64,000 nt of DNA from JBFLVU01 sp964589625. GTDB taxonomy: Bacteria; Acidobacteriota; UBA4820; DSQY01. A program made the position numbers and the translations under genes. Positions within the stretch are counted from its first letter, which is position 1. Each line of letters starts with the position of its first letter. The notes below the pieces were generated by a model, which saw nothing but the letters and a program-made list of their open reading frames with translations, ran no database searches and was not told the DNA's origin. Shown here piece by piece: positions 33,510-42,245 of this stretch. The stretch is taken from positions 1 to 64,000 of the forward strand of contig CAZPSH010000012.1 in the NCBI GenBank assembly GCA_964589625.1, given 5' to 3'.

Positions 33510-36091
33510 GGGGCGGCCTCCTTCAGTCCGAGCGTGAAGTCGCCCCGGACGAACGCCTCCGCGGCCCGCTCCACGTCCGAGTCGCTCCCGAAGAGGGTGT
33601 CCACTTGGCGCGTGACCACCAGCAGCCGGCCCAGGGCGCGGAGGCGGGCGGCCAGGGATTCGGCATCCTGATTCTCGATCCGGGCGAAGAGCGCGTCTCC
33701 CCGCCGGGAGGACCTCCACCCGTCCCCTCTCAGAACGCGCTCGATGAAGTCCACGCGCCGGGACCTTCCCCGGGCGTCGGCGGCGCCCCCGTGGAAGAGG
33801 AGGCTGGCGTAGTTCTCGTGAACGTTGTCGGTGGAGCAGGCGTCCACCCGGGAAAAGTGGTACCCCAGGCGGAAGTTCATGTTGAGGTAAACGTCCGAGA
33901 CGAGCACGTAGTTGGGTTCCGCCATCTGGCGGGCCATGTCCCCGGAGGTCAAGGCGGTCGTCATCAGGGAGGCCACATCCCGGCCCGAGGCCGCTGATCC
34001 CTTGTCCCAAGGGACTTCAACCATCCCGGGCCAGAGGTGGAGCAGGGGCCGGCACCGGAAGTGCTCGGGCCGAAGTTCTCTCTCCCCGGGGGGCATCTCC
34101 AGGCCGCCGCCGAGATCCAGGAAGTAGAAGGACACGGGCAGGGGGCTCTTCAGGCGAAGCGCGCCCCCCGACTCCTTCCCGAAGCTTCCTCCCGCGAGGA
34201 ACATCTCCTCCATGGCCCGCTCGTGGGCGTACCTCAAGATATCGTGGAGCGTCCGGCAGCCGGCGGCCTTGAAGTTCCTGCCCCTGACGTCCGTCAAGTT
34301 CAGGGGAGTCAGGAGGGCGAGGAGTGCGCGCAGCCTTCGGAAGAGGGGAGTGTCCTGGGTCCCCTCGATACGCCTCCGGGCCGCGCTCTCCAGGAGGGCG
34401 TCCAGGCGCCCTCGGTACACGTTTCCCAACTCGGCGTCCACGGTCACCACGCCCCCGGCCTCCAGGGATGCCAGGGCTCCGCGGACGCCGAAGACGGCCG
34501 GGACCCCGTATTCCCGGGCCACCGTGGCGAGGTGGCTCGTGGTGGATCCCACTTCCGTGACGAGGGCCGCCGTCCGGCCCAGCGCTTCCGCCAGCCTGGG
34601 TTCTGCCGCCCGGGCCACGAGGACCGCGCCGGGGGGAACCGAAGCGGAGGAAACGCCTTCTCCCAGATGGAACACCGGACCGGAGCCCACGCCCCGCGAG
34701 ACCACGGTCCCCTCCGAGAGGATGGGCGTCAGGCCCTTTCTTTGGGAGAGGACCTCCGCCCGCCCGTCGGCCTCCTCGGAGACCCTCAGAGGCCTGGACT
34801 GGAGGATGACGATCCTCTCCTCCGCGTCGAGAGCCCACTCCACGTCCTGGGCCCTGCCGAAGTGGGCCTCCAGGGCGGCGCCGAAACCGGCCAGGGTCGA
34901 CACCTGGGCCGGCGTCAGGCACGGCTGATCCCTCATCCAGCCGGGGACCTCCACGTCCACGAGCCCCCGGCTCTCCCTGCAAAGGAGCATGCGATCCTTG
35001 GGCGCCACCCGGGAACGGAGGAGGGGGTACCCTTCTCCCCGGCCCACCGTGAACACGTCCGGCGTCAGCCGTCCGTCCACCGTGGAGGGCCCCAGGCCCC
35101 AGGTCCCCGCGAGGACCATGGACTCCTCCGATGGATCGTCGGGAGAGCGCGTGTAGAGAACCCCGCTGGCGCGCGCGTCCACCATGGCGACCACACAAAC
35201 GGCCATGGGCAGGAGGTCCCCGCCTGCACCCCGGGCCTTGTAGTACACGAGGGCGCGGGGTCCGAACTGGCTGGCGAGAACCTCCCGACAGGCGTCCAGG
35301 ATTCGTTCCCTGTCCACGTTCAGAACCGAGGCATACTGGCCGGCGAAGCTGAATTCGCCGTCCTCCCCAACGGCGCTGGACCTCGCAGAGACCAAGAGTC
35401 CGTGCCTTTCCGCCCGCTCCTCCAAGGCGTCGAAGGCCGCGAGGATCTGGTCCGCGACGGCCTTTGGCCACGGGGTTCCCAACACGGCCCCGCGCAATGC
35501 CTCGCTCGTTCTGAGGAGGCCCTCCTGGCTCGCGAGGGGGAGGTCTTCGATGGCGGCGCGGACCTTTGGAAGGACGCCGCCCTCCTCCAGGAAATCCCTG
35601 CATGCCCGGCTCGTGATGGAAAAGCCGTCGGGAACCGGTACGCCCGCCCGCGCTCTCAAGACGGCCAGCCTCCAGGCCTTGGCCCCGACGAGATCCATGG
35701 GGACTTCGGCCGCCTCCGTGAGGGAGAGGACCCGGGGGCCATCCGGAATGCGCGCCGGGGGCGCGGCCTCTTCGGCGAGCCGGGCCTCCAGTGCGGCGAG
35801 GGCGGATCGCAGGCGGCGTTCGCGGCCCCCCGAGAGCGCATCGAGTGCCTCCACGACCTCCCGACCTCGGGCCAGGGCGGAGGAGGTGGCGTCCTTGAGG
35901 TACTTGGCGTCAAAGAGGAACTCGCCTCCCGCTTTGGCCTGCAGGTCGGCGAGGACTTCCAGGGCGGCGTTGTTGGCCGACACGAGCCTCCGGTAGGCCT
36001 CGTACTTCCTCAGAAACCGCCCCCGCGCGTCCTCGGAGCCGCCGTCCGAACGTCCCGCCAGCAGGTTGCGGAGAAAGGAGGGCAGGGTCAT
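33506..36091 (-). CDS. PEP-synthase-like ATP-grasp/phosphohistidine protein with unfamiliar C-terminal domain (paralogue B)
   Basis: 861 residues. Helical N terminus (1-115); ATP-grasp domain with GAKAWRLAVLRA (137-148), RSSAVGEDGEFSFAGQ (237-252), DVEWALD and ILQSRPL (416-435); swivelling domain with GSTTSHLATVAREYGVP, catalytic His about 520; then a C-terminal domain of about 270 residues with AAGCRTLHDILRYAHERA, FYFLDLGGGL, LGYHFSRVDACSTDN, NYASLLFHGGAAD and RRGDALFA. No PEP-barrel motifs are seen. It should form phospho- or pyrophospho-His from ATP and pass it to an unknown acceptor. The start ATG overlaps the stop of paralogue C as ATGA and the stop overlaps the HK4 start, so the kinase is translationally coupled to it. 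Confidence 0.85.
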   Translation of the reverse strand: MTLPSFLRNLLAGRSDGGSEDARGRFLRKYEAYRRLVSANNAALEVLADLQAKAGGEFLFDAKYLKDATSSALARGREVVEALDALSGGRERRLRSALAALEARLAEEAAPPARIPDGPRVLSLTEAAEVPMDLVGAKAWRLAVLRARAGVPVPDGFSITSRACRDFLEEGGVLPKVRAAIEDLPLASQEGLLRTSEALRGAVLGTPWPKAVADQILAAFDALEERAERHGLLVSARSSAVGEDGEFSFAGQYASVLNVDRERILDACREVLASQFGPRALVYYKARGAGGDLLPMAVCVVAMVDARASGVLYTRSPDDPSEESMVLAGTWGLGPSTVDGRLTPDVFTVGRGEGYPLLRSRVAPKDRMLLCRESRGLVDVEVPGWMRDQPCLTPAQVSTLAGFGAALEAHFGRAQDVEWALDAEERIVILQSRPLRVSEEADGRAEVLSQRKGLTPILSEGTVVSRGVGSGPVFHLGEGVSSASVPPGAVLVARAAEPRLAEALGRTAALVTEVGSTTSHLATVAREYGVPAVFGVRGALASLEAGGVVTVDAELGNVYRGRLDALLESAARRRIEGTQDTPLFRRLRALLALLTPLNLTDVRGRNFKAAGCRTLHDILRYAHERAMEEMFLAGGSFGKESGGALRLKSPLPVSFYFLDLGGGLEMPPGERELRPEHFRCRPLLHLWPGMVEVPWDKGSAASGRDVASLMTTALTSGDMARQMAEPNYVLVSDVYLNMNFRLGYHFSRVDACSTDNVHENYASLLFHGGAADARGRSRRVDFIERVLRGDGWRSSRRGDALFARIENQDAESLAARLRALGRLLVVTRQVDTLFGSDSDVERAAEAFVRGDFTLGLKEAAP

Positions 36092-38721
36092 GGGGCGGGC
36101 TCCGGCGCGGGTCGGGGAGCGGGCTGGGGCTCGAAAAGAAAGTTGCCCTCGAAGAAGGCGTCGGCATACCAGCCCACCGCCGCGGAGGGCCCCATCCGCA
36201 TGTCCAGCTGGCGAGTGGCCACAACCAGCCTGCCCAACTGGCCGAGGCGGTCGAGGATGGTCTCTTTCGGGAACTTCCTCAGCCGCGCGTTGATGAGATC
36301 GCCTCCTCGCTCGATCTGGAAGTCCAGGCGCCGGAGGATCTCGCCGATAAGCTCGCAGCGCTTGGCGCGTCGCAGGTCGTCCGCGGCCCCCCCCTTGAAC
36401 CGGAAGGACACGTAGTTTCGGTTCAGCATGTCGGAACAAAAGGCGTCCACGGCGGTGAAGTGGTAGCCGATCCTGGAACTGAAGTTGCAATAGGACTCCG
36501 CGACGATGGCGTAGCTCTTGTCGCCGAGCCGGCGCTCGGCGGCGTCGTGGGCCGGCGTGAAGAGGGACTCGGTGGCCACCGAAAGGAAGCCGGCCAGGGA
36601 GATGCCCTTCGGCTCCCACCACCGCAGGCGGGGGTCGCCCATCCCCCCAAGAAGGGCCCGCATGGGCTCGGATCGGAGGTCTTCCGGCGAGATCTCTGAG
36701 CGACTGGGGGTTCGGTGGAGGCCTCCGCCGATGTCGATGAGGTACAGTTCGAAGGGAAGGCGCTCGCGAAGCCGCACCGAGCGGTAGTCCGCGTCCGAGA
36801 CGCGGTCGCTCATGCGGAACATCTCCTCGAAGGCCTTTTCGTGGACAAACCTGACCATGTCGTGGAAGGTGCGGCAGGCGCCCTGCCGGAAGTCGGGGCT
36901 CCGCGGGTCCGTGAGGTGGAGGGGGACGATGTGGCGGCAGACCTCCACGAGGACCTGGTGGACGGGGGTCCCCTTCATGGACCGTTTGGGGTGTGCGGGC
37001 TTCACGGCCAGAACGGATTCGATTCGGCCGTCGTACACCGCGCCCCTGCCCGCGTCCACCGTCACCACCTGTCCCTGCTCCAGGCGCGTGGTCGCCTCCC
37101 GGGTATCGAGGACCGCGGGCACGCCGAATTCCCGCGCGAGGGAGGCCATGTGCCCCGTGGTCGCTCCCACGTCGGTCACGATGGCCGCCACCCGGCCCAT
37201 GACCTTCACGATCTGCGGGGAGGAGTGGCGGGCCACCACCACGGAACCGTCGGGTACGAAGGTGAGGTCTTCGATCCCGCTGAGGCGGAAGACCGGACCG
37301 GACGCGATCCCGTTGGAAGCGGACGCGCCGGTGAGGAGAAGTCGATGGCCCTCGATCTCCGACGGTGGAGGCTGGCGCGTCTCCTCGGAGATCCTGGAAA
37401 GCCGGAGGGGCCGGCACTGAAGGATGGTGAAACATCCCAGTTTGTCGAGGGCCCACTCCATCTCCTGGGGTCGGCCGTAGTGTTTTTCCGCGGCCACTAC
37501 GATGTAGGCGAGGTCCCGGACCTGACGCTCGGTCAGGCAGAAAGCCCCTCCCACGGCACGGGCCAGGGCGATGGGGCCGATTCCGCCCTCGTCGAGGGGC
37601 TCCACGCTCGTCTCCTTGGTCCCGAGGCGGGCCTCCACGAGGGGCATGTCCCCGTCCTTGGACACTTCCCAGAAGTCCGGACTCACCGATCCCCCCACGG
37701 TCCCGACGCCGAGTCCCCAGGCGCCGTTGATCACCAGCGTCCCCGACTCGGGCCGGTTCGGGTTGACCGAACAGGCCACTCCGCTGGCGGCCGCATCCAC
37801 CATGGCGATGCACGCGACCCCCATGGGGATGTCTTCGTCGGGGATCCCGTGGACGCTCCGGTAGAAGATGGCCCGGGGAGTATAGAGGCCGGCGAGAACC
37901 TCCTTGTAGGCGGCAACGAGGTGATCGCGGTCCACGTTGAGGAGGCTGGAATACTGCCCCGCGAAGGAGATGTCGCCGTCCTCCCCCACGGCGCTCGACC
38001 GGACCGATACGCGAGCCGAGCGGCCCAGGGCGTCACAGAGCCGGCGGTGGGCGTCGAGTATGGCCCGCTCCACGTCGGGCGGGACGAAGCCGGACTGGAA
38101 CTGCTCCTTGATGGCTTCGCTCGCCTCCTGGAGGCTGTCCAGGTCGTCGAGGTCCACGTTGACCAGCCGGGCGCGGATCTCTTCGGTCAGCTGGTTGGCC
38201 TCCAGGAAGTGCCGGAAGGCGTCGGTGGTGACGGCGAAGCCCTCGGGCACGGGCAGCTTGACGCGGTTCCGGATCTCCCCCAGGTTGGCGCTCTTGCCGC
38301 CCACGCGGTCGTGCATGGAGGCGTCCACCTCGGACAGATGGAGGACCCACGGGCCTTCGGCGCGCGCGCGGCGCCGGCTCTTTTCCAGGACCCCTTCGAT
38401 GGCCTTCTGCACGGCGGAGAACGTCACGGGGAGTTCCTGAAACCGCCGGCCGGACAACTTGTTCAGGTTGGCGATCATCCGGTAGGTGTGGGTCGCCGCC
38501 GTGACGCAGCGGAACCGGATGTAGGTCATGCCGAAGTAGGTTCCGCCCTCGAGTTTCTGCTCCAGGTCGGAGATGATCTCGAGGACCTCGTCGTTGGACG
38601 TGATGAGGTCCTTGAAGGTGAGGTAGTTGAGCGTCAAGTGGGCGCGCGTATCCCGGTGCGCCTCGATGGGGCGCCAGCGCTTGCCTTGGAGGATCCCCTT
38701 CCCGAAGGACAGCAGGCCCAC
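36088..38721 (-). CDS. PEP-synthase-like ATP-grasp/phosphohistidine protein with unfamiliar C-terminal domain (paralogue C)
   Basis: 877 residues. Helical N terminus (1-120); ATP-grasp domain with GGKSANLGEI (141-150), VRSSAVGEDGDISFAGQ (240-256), EMEWALD and ILQCRPL (420-439); swivelling domain with GATTGHMASLAREFGVP, catalytic His about 524; C-terminal domain about 590-855 with LHLTDPRSPDF, GACRTFHDMVRFVHEKA, LYLIDIGGGL, IGYHFTAVDAFCSD and NYVSFRFKGGAADD; proline-rich tail. All ATP-grasp motifs are intact, the best-conserved of the three paralogues. Starts with GTG, AAGGAG 5 bp upstream. It follows RR5 by 31 bp, putting HK5, RR5, C, B, HK4 and RR4 in one run. Confidence 0.85.
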   Translation of the reverse strand: MGLLSFGKGILQGKRWRPIEAHRDTRAHLTLNYLTFKDLITSNDEVLEIISDLEQKLEGGTYFGMTYIRFRCVTAATHTYRMIANLNKLSGRRFQELPVTFSAVQKAIEGVLEKSRRRARAEGPWVLHLSEVDASMHDRVGGKSANLGEIRNRVKLPVPEGFAVTTDAFRHFLEANQLTEEIRARLVNVDLDDLDSLQEASEAIKEQFQSGFVPPDVERAILDAHRRLCDALGRSARVSVRSSAVGEDGDISFAGQYSSLLNVDRDHLVAAYKEVLAGLYTPRAIFYRSVHGIPDEDIPMGVACIAMVDAAASGVACSVNPNRPESGTLVINGAWGLGVGTVGGSVSPDFWEVSKDGDMPLVEARLGTKETSVEPLDEGGIGPIALARAVGGAFCLTERQVRDLAYIVVAAEKHYGRPQEMEWALDKLGCFTILQCRPLRLSRISEETRQPPPSEIEGHRLLLTGASASNGIASGPVFRLSGIEDLTFVPDGSVVVARHSSPQIVKVMGRVAAIVTDVGATTGHMASLAREFGVPAVLDTREATTRLEQGQVVTVDAGRGAVYDGRIESVLAVKPAHPKRSMKGTPVHQVLVEVCRHIVPLHLTDPRSPDFRQGACRTFHDMVRFVHEKAFEEMFRMSDRVSDADYRSVRLRERLPFELYLIDIGGGLHRTPSRSEISPEDLRSEPMRALLGGMGDPRLRWWEPKGISLAGFLSVATESLFTPAHDAAERRLGDKSYAIVAESYCNFSSRIGYHFTAVDAFCSDMLNRNYVSFRFKGGAADDLRRAKRCELIGEILRRLDFQIERGGDLINARLRKFPKETILDRLGQLGRLVVATRQLDMRMGPSAAVGWYADAFFEGNFLFEPQPAPRPAPEPAP

Positions 38722-38752
38722 GTCCGCTCCTTACCAGTTTTGAATCTGGGCG

Positions 38753-39169
38753 TCACTTCCCCGGAGCACGCTTCTCTTCCCGGTTGCGCGCCTCCTCGGC
38801 GCCCTTCTTCTCGAAGGCCTCCTCCACCTTGGCGAGCACGTCCTCGAGGTCGGCGGGCTTGAGCAGGTAGTCCATGGCGCCCAGGCGCATCCCCTCGATG
38901 GCGGCGTTGATGGACGCGTTCCCGGAGAGGAGGACCACCTGCACGAGGGGTTGGATCTTCTTGATCTCCCGCAGGGTCGCGATGCCGTCCATGCCCGGCA
39001 TCCGGACGTCGAGAAGGACCACGTCGAAGGGCCGATTCTCGAGGACCGCGACGGCCTCCTTTCCCGAGTGGACGCCCTCCACGTAAAGACCGCGGGCCGT
39101 GAGCCGCTTGGACAGAGTTTCCACGTAACGCGACTCGTCATCCACGAGCAGCAGTCTGATGACCCGCAT
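38753..39169 (-). CDS. Single-domain response regulator, RR5
   Basis: 138 residues: receiver with D10-D11, phosphoacceptor D54 (VVLLDVRMPGMDGI), VLLSGNAS and LKPADLEDVL, then a charged tail (EKKGAEEARNREEKRAPGK). No output domain. The start lies 32 bases inside the HK5 gene, so the two overlap and are co-translated. Its target may be paralogue C immediately downstream (inference). Confidence 0.9.
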   Translation of the reverse strand: MRVIRLLLVDDESRYVETLSKRLTARGLYVEGVHSGKEAVAVLENRPFDVVLLDVRMPGMDGIATLREIKKIQPLVQVVLLSGNASINAAIEGMRLGAMDYLLKPADLEDVLAKVEEAFEKKGAEEARNREEKRAPGK

Positions 39170-40196
39170 CGGTCCCTCCGGTCATGGCCGTCGCCCCGTG
39201 AGCTTCCCGGGCCGCCGGCAGGGTCACGTGAAAGGTGGTGCCCTCTCCCAGGCGGCTCTCCACCTCGATGGTCCCCCCGAGCTTCTTGACGATGTACGTG
39301 CTGATGGACAACCCCAAGCCGGTCCCGCGGTCGCCGGGTTTGGTCGTGAAAAAGGGCTCGAAGATCCTGGATAGGTCTCCCTCGGAAATCCCGGTCCCCG
39401 TGTCCGAGACGCTCACCCGGGCCGAATCCCCCGTTCGCGAGGTGGCCAGAGTGAGGGTCCCGCCGCGTCCCCGCATCGAATCCAGCGCGTTCTTCGTGAG
39501 GTTGAGGAACACCTGCCGAAGTTCGGCCACGCTCCCCGCCACACCGGGGAGGTCCGCCGCGAATCGACGGACGACCTGGACGCGCACCTCGGCCATGTCG
39601 CTTTCCAGGAGGTAGAGGGTCTTGGTGAGCAACTCGTTAAGGTCCACCCGGCCTCCGACGCCCTCGGTCTCACGCGCCCAGTTGAGGATGCGCCGGGAGA
39701 TTTCTCTCCCCCTTCGGATCTGGGCCTGGATCTGTTCCACCGAGTTGGCCATCTCCCTGCGGACCGCGGCCTCGTCGGAACCGCCGGCCCCACCCAGGAG
39801 ATCCGAAAGCCACCCCGCCTCCTCGTTCATGATGGCCAGAGGATTGTTGAGGTCGTGGGCGATGCTCGAGGAGACTTCCCCAAGGGAGGAAACCTTGGAC
39901 AGTCGGGTCAACTCCTCGAAGAAGGCATCCCTCTGGTCCTCGATTTCCGATAGCTTTCGGGAGAGGCGCTCGACGGCGAGGGCGCCCATGACGGCCGAGG
40001 CCGCCACTCCGGATGCGGCGAGGGTGAGGACCAGCCAGGCCGATGCGGGAGTCCGTTTCAGGGCCAGCGCCGTGAGGAGCAGGAGGAACAGGGAGGACGT
40101 AAGCGTCAGCGCGAGGACGAGCCGACGCACCCCGGGACGGATGACCGAACCCGCCCGGAGCACCCGCCCGCGGATGGCCTTCGGCGCGTTGTCCAT
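39138..40196 (-). CDS. Membrane histidine kinase without periplasmic sensor domain, HK5
   Basis: 352 residues: two N-terminal transmembrane helices (about 25-46 and 54-74) joined by a very short loop, a coiled linker, dimerisation domain with H114 in SSIAHDLNNPLAIM, and HATPase (NLTKNALDSM; SDTGTGI; FEPFFTTKPGDRGTGLGL). It must sense within the membrane or cytoplasm. The ATG at 40196 has GGAGG 5 bp upstream; an ATG 18 bases earlier (40214) is equally in frame and cannot be excluded. First gene of the six-gene minus-strand run and divergent from the small membrane gene at 40461. Confidence 0.87.
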   Translation of the reverse strand: MDNAPKAIRGRVLRAGSVIRPGVRRLVLALTLTSSLFLLLLTALALKRTPASAWLVLTLAASGVAASAVMGALAVERLSRKLSEIEDQRDAFFEELTRLSKVSSLGEVSSSIAHDLNNPLAIMNEEAGWLSDLLGGAGGSDEAAVRREMANSVEQIQAQIRRGREISRRILNWARETEGVGGRVDLNELLTKTLYLLESDMAEVRVQVVRRFAADLPGVAGSVAELRQVFLNLTKNALDSMRGRGGTLTLATSRTGDSARVSVSDTGTGISEGDLSRIFEPFFTTKPGDRGTGLGLSISTYIVKKLGGTIEVESRLGEGTTFHVTLPAAREAHGATAMTGGTDAGHQTAARG

Positions 40197-40460
40197 GGCC
40201 CCCTCCGACGTCATCGTATCACGCTCCCTACCGGGTCAAGATGAAACGAGGGGCAACGGGATGCAAGGCAAAGGGTATGATTCATAATGTCGCACTGAGA
40301 ATTCGCAGGAAGTGCGCAATATGCCTCATTGTCCGGCCTGGTTTTCTCCTTGCCCCGGGAACTGCTCGGGCTTCGGCTTCTATACTCCTTGCGACGCGTG
40401 GTCCTGGTGCGGAACCCCGGAAGGGTGGGGCCTGGGGCGGCGTCCACGGGGGAGGTGCGC

Positions 40461-40766
40461 ATGGGTGCGAGAGGATGGATCCTGAAAACGCGGCTGATGG
40501 CCGTCGGCCTGGTTCTCACGGCGATTCCGGAGATCCTGGTGGCGGGAGGCGGCGAGAAGCAGGGGAAGCTCGTCCACGTGGCGGACACCCGCAACTTGAA
40601 GGGGGTCAACCTGTACTTCGCCGATCTCTACAACACGAACCGCCTCCTCTTCACCCTGGAGGTTGTGGCCATCACCGCCCTCATGGGCCTGGCCCTCGGG
40701 CTGGTGATGGACTGGGTCGTGGGGCGGATCGGCTTGGACCTCAGCAAGCGCGAGGGGAAGGAGTAG
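40461..40766 (+). CDS. Small membrane protein preceding TSUP copy 4
   Basis: 101 residues: N-terminal hydrophobic segment (LMAVGLVLTAIPEILVAGG, possibly a signal), a conserved-looking central stretch (VADTRNLKGVNLYFADLYNTNRLL), a transmembrane helix (TLEVVAITALMGLALGLVMDWV) and a charged tail. I do not know a name for the family. It starts with ATG behind GGGGGAGG and ends 5 bp before the TSUP gene, so it is probably a permease accessory subunit. The extended reading frame upstream is rejected because it lacks a ribosome site. Confidence 0.65.
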   Translation: MGARGWILKTRLMAVGLVLTAIPEILVAGGGEKQGKLVHVADTRNLKGVNLYFADLYNTNRLLFTLEVVAITALMGLALGLVMDWVVGRIGLDLSKREGKE

Positions 40767-40771
40767 GGGCC

Positions 40772-41788
40772 ATGATGGACTTCTTGACCTTCACGCTGCC
40801 GATCTCGGGCGTACCCGTGAACATCGCGCTCCTCGTTCTCCTCGGGGTGGCCGTCGGCGTCCTCGGGGGCTTCTTCGGAATGGGGGGCGCCTGGATGGTG
40901 ACCCCCGCCCTGAACATCTTCGGTTTCCCCATGCCCTTTGCGGTGGGCACGGATCTCTGCCACATGGCGGGCAAGTCCATCATCTCCACCCGGCGCCACG
41001 CCAAATTCGGCAACGTTGACATGCGGCTGGGTCTCACCATGCTGGCCTTCGACGTGGTGGGCATCGAAATCGGGGCGCGGCTGGTCATGTTCCTCGAGCG
41101 CCTCGGATTGGCGGGCCCCGTGATCCGGTGGGTCTACGTGATCTTCCTCTTCCTCATCGCCGCGCTGGTCTTCTACGACTACTTCAAGAAGAGGGCGATG
41201 GAAAAGGCCTCCCCGTCGGCGGGTGGGGACGAGGGGAGCGCCGTCCGGTGGCACGAAACCCTCCACAAGATCAAGATTCCTCCGATCATCCGCTTCGACG
41301 TGGCGGGGGTGGAGTGCTCCATGTGGCTCCCGGCCACCGTGGGCCTCCTGGTGGGCATCCTGGCGGGGTTCCTGGGCATCGGCGGGGGGCTCCTCATGAT
41401 GCCGGCCCTCGTCTACCTCATCGGCTGTCCCACCTACGTCGCCGTGGGCACGGACCTTTTCACCGTGATGATCGCGGGCTTTTACGGGGCCTTTACCTAC
41501 GGAATGAAGGGGCGCATCGAGTTCCTGGCCGTGATCTTCATGCTCATGGGGGCCGCTCCGGGGGCCCAGATCGGAACCATCGCCACCAAGTACATCCGTG
41601 GGTACGGCATTCGGCTCATCTTCGGGATCACCGTCTTGTGCGCCATGGTTTCCGTCATCCTCAAGCAGATGGGCCTCACCGCCGCGGCGACCTGGATGGT
41701 GATGGGTGCCGTCTCGATCTTGACCGTTGTTGTCATTGCGGGAATGGTCCAGGGCGCGGTCCGGGAGATCCGGGCCAAGAAAGCCTGA
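40772..41788 (+). CDS. TSUP (TauE/SafE) family permease, copy 4
   Basis: 338 residues with about eight transmembrane helices. TSUP repeat signatures are FFGMGGAWMVTPALNIFGFP and GFLGIGGGLLMMPALVYLIGCP, with AVGTDLCHMAGKSIISTRRHAKFGNVDMRLG and AVGTDLFTVMIAGFYG helices. It is nearer to copy 2 than to copies 1 and 3. AAGGAG lies 9 bp before the first ATG of an ATGATG pair. It sits between two small membrane-associated genes and divergently from the HK5 run, but has no TIGR02186 partner. Likely anion exporter; substrate not determined. Confidence 0.87.
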   Translation: MMDFLTFTLPISGVPVNIALLVLLGVAVGVLGGFFGMGGAWMVTPALNIFGFPMPFAVGTDLCHMAGKSIISTRRHAKFGNVDMRLGLTMLAFDVVGIEIGARLVMFLERLGLAGPVIRWVYVIFLFLIAALVFYDYFKKRAMEKASPSAGGDEGSAVRWHETLHKIKIPPIIRFDVAGVECSMWLPATVGLLVGILAGFLGIGGGLLMMPALVYLIGCPTYVAVGTDLFTVMIAGFYGAFTYGMKGRIEFLAVIFMLMGAAPGAQIGTIATKYIRGYGIRLIFGITVLCAMVSVILKQMGLTAAATWMVMGAVSILTVVVIAGMVQGAVREIRAKKA

Positions 41789-41799
41789 GGGGGGATGCC

Positions 41800-42135
41800 A
41801 TGCGATCGCCGATAAGACCGTCGGGAGTCCTCCGCAATGCCGCGTCCCTCGCCTTCCTCTTCCTGATCCTGCTGTGGGGTTGTGTCCCGCCGGCCCCGGT
41901 GGTCCAGGGAAAGGTAGCCTCCGTGGAGCAGGAGGGAGGCGTAATCCTTGTCCAGGACGAAGCGAGACCCGAGGCCCCGCCGATTTCCCTGGACATCCGG
42001 AACGCCGAAATCGGTTCGGCGCCGGTTGTGGGGGACGAGGTCCGCATCGTGTACAGGACCGAGGGCGGAGTCAACCGGGCCCTTCGGGTCATGAATTTGA
42101 CCCGGCAACGGGAAGTGGAACAGAGCGGGCACTGA
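41800..42135 (+). CDS. Small predicted lipoprotein
   Basis: 111 residues. An N-terminal signal with a lipobox-like LLWGC (residues about 28-32), then a proline-rich linker and a small beta-rich domain (VQGKVASVEQEGGVILVQDE ... GDEVRIVYRTEGGVNRALRVMNL) that looks OB- or SH3-like by strand pattern. The Trp at -2 of the lipobox is unusual. Starts 11 bp after TSUP copy 4 behind GAGGGGGGA. No function assigned; presumably an envelope component of the same transport unit. Confidence 0.6.
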   Translation: MRSPIRPSGVLRNAASLAFLFLILLWGCVPPAPVVQGKVASVEQEGGVILVQDEARPEAPPISLDIRNAEIGSAPVVGDEVRIVYRTEGGVNRALRVMNLTRQREVEQSGH

Positions 42136-42163
42136 TCGCCGGCCGAACGCCTTTGCGGGCGAC

Positions 42164-42192
42164 CCGCAAGGGGTTTCGCAACGGCCTGTCAG
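42164..42192. repeat. Dispersed intergenic motif, copy 2
   Basis: CCGCAAGGGGTTT, CG, CAA, CG, GCCTGT, matching copy 1 at 29471 except at the variable bases. It lies immediately after the lipoprotein gene and before a strong terminator. Its first bases pair with TTGCGGG just upstream to form a 7-bp hairpin. Confidence 0.4.
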
Positions 42193-42212
42193 GGGCGCCT
42201 GTGGGAGCGCCT

Positions 42213-42245
42213 GGGGCGGCGGTCTGCGGACCGCCGCCCCTTTTT
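42213..42245 (+). terminator. Rho-independent terminator after the TSUP copy 4 operon
   Basis: A perfect 12-bp GC stem (GGGGCGGCGGTC with GACCGCCGCCCC), a TGCG tetraloop and five T residues. The clearest terminator in the window; it isolates the TSUP copy 4 unit from the apr operon. Confidence 0.9.

Noticed and set aside
36092..37813. The reading frame of paralogue B stays open on the minus strand far upstream of its start
   Set aside because: That part is an out-of-frame shadow of paralogue C: its translation is low-complexity Arg/Gly/Pro and has no motifs, while paralogue C carries full ATP-grasp and phospho-His signatures.
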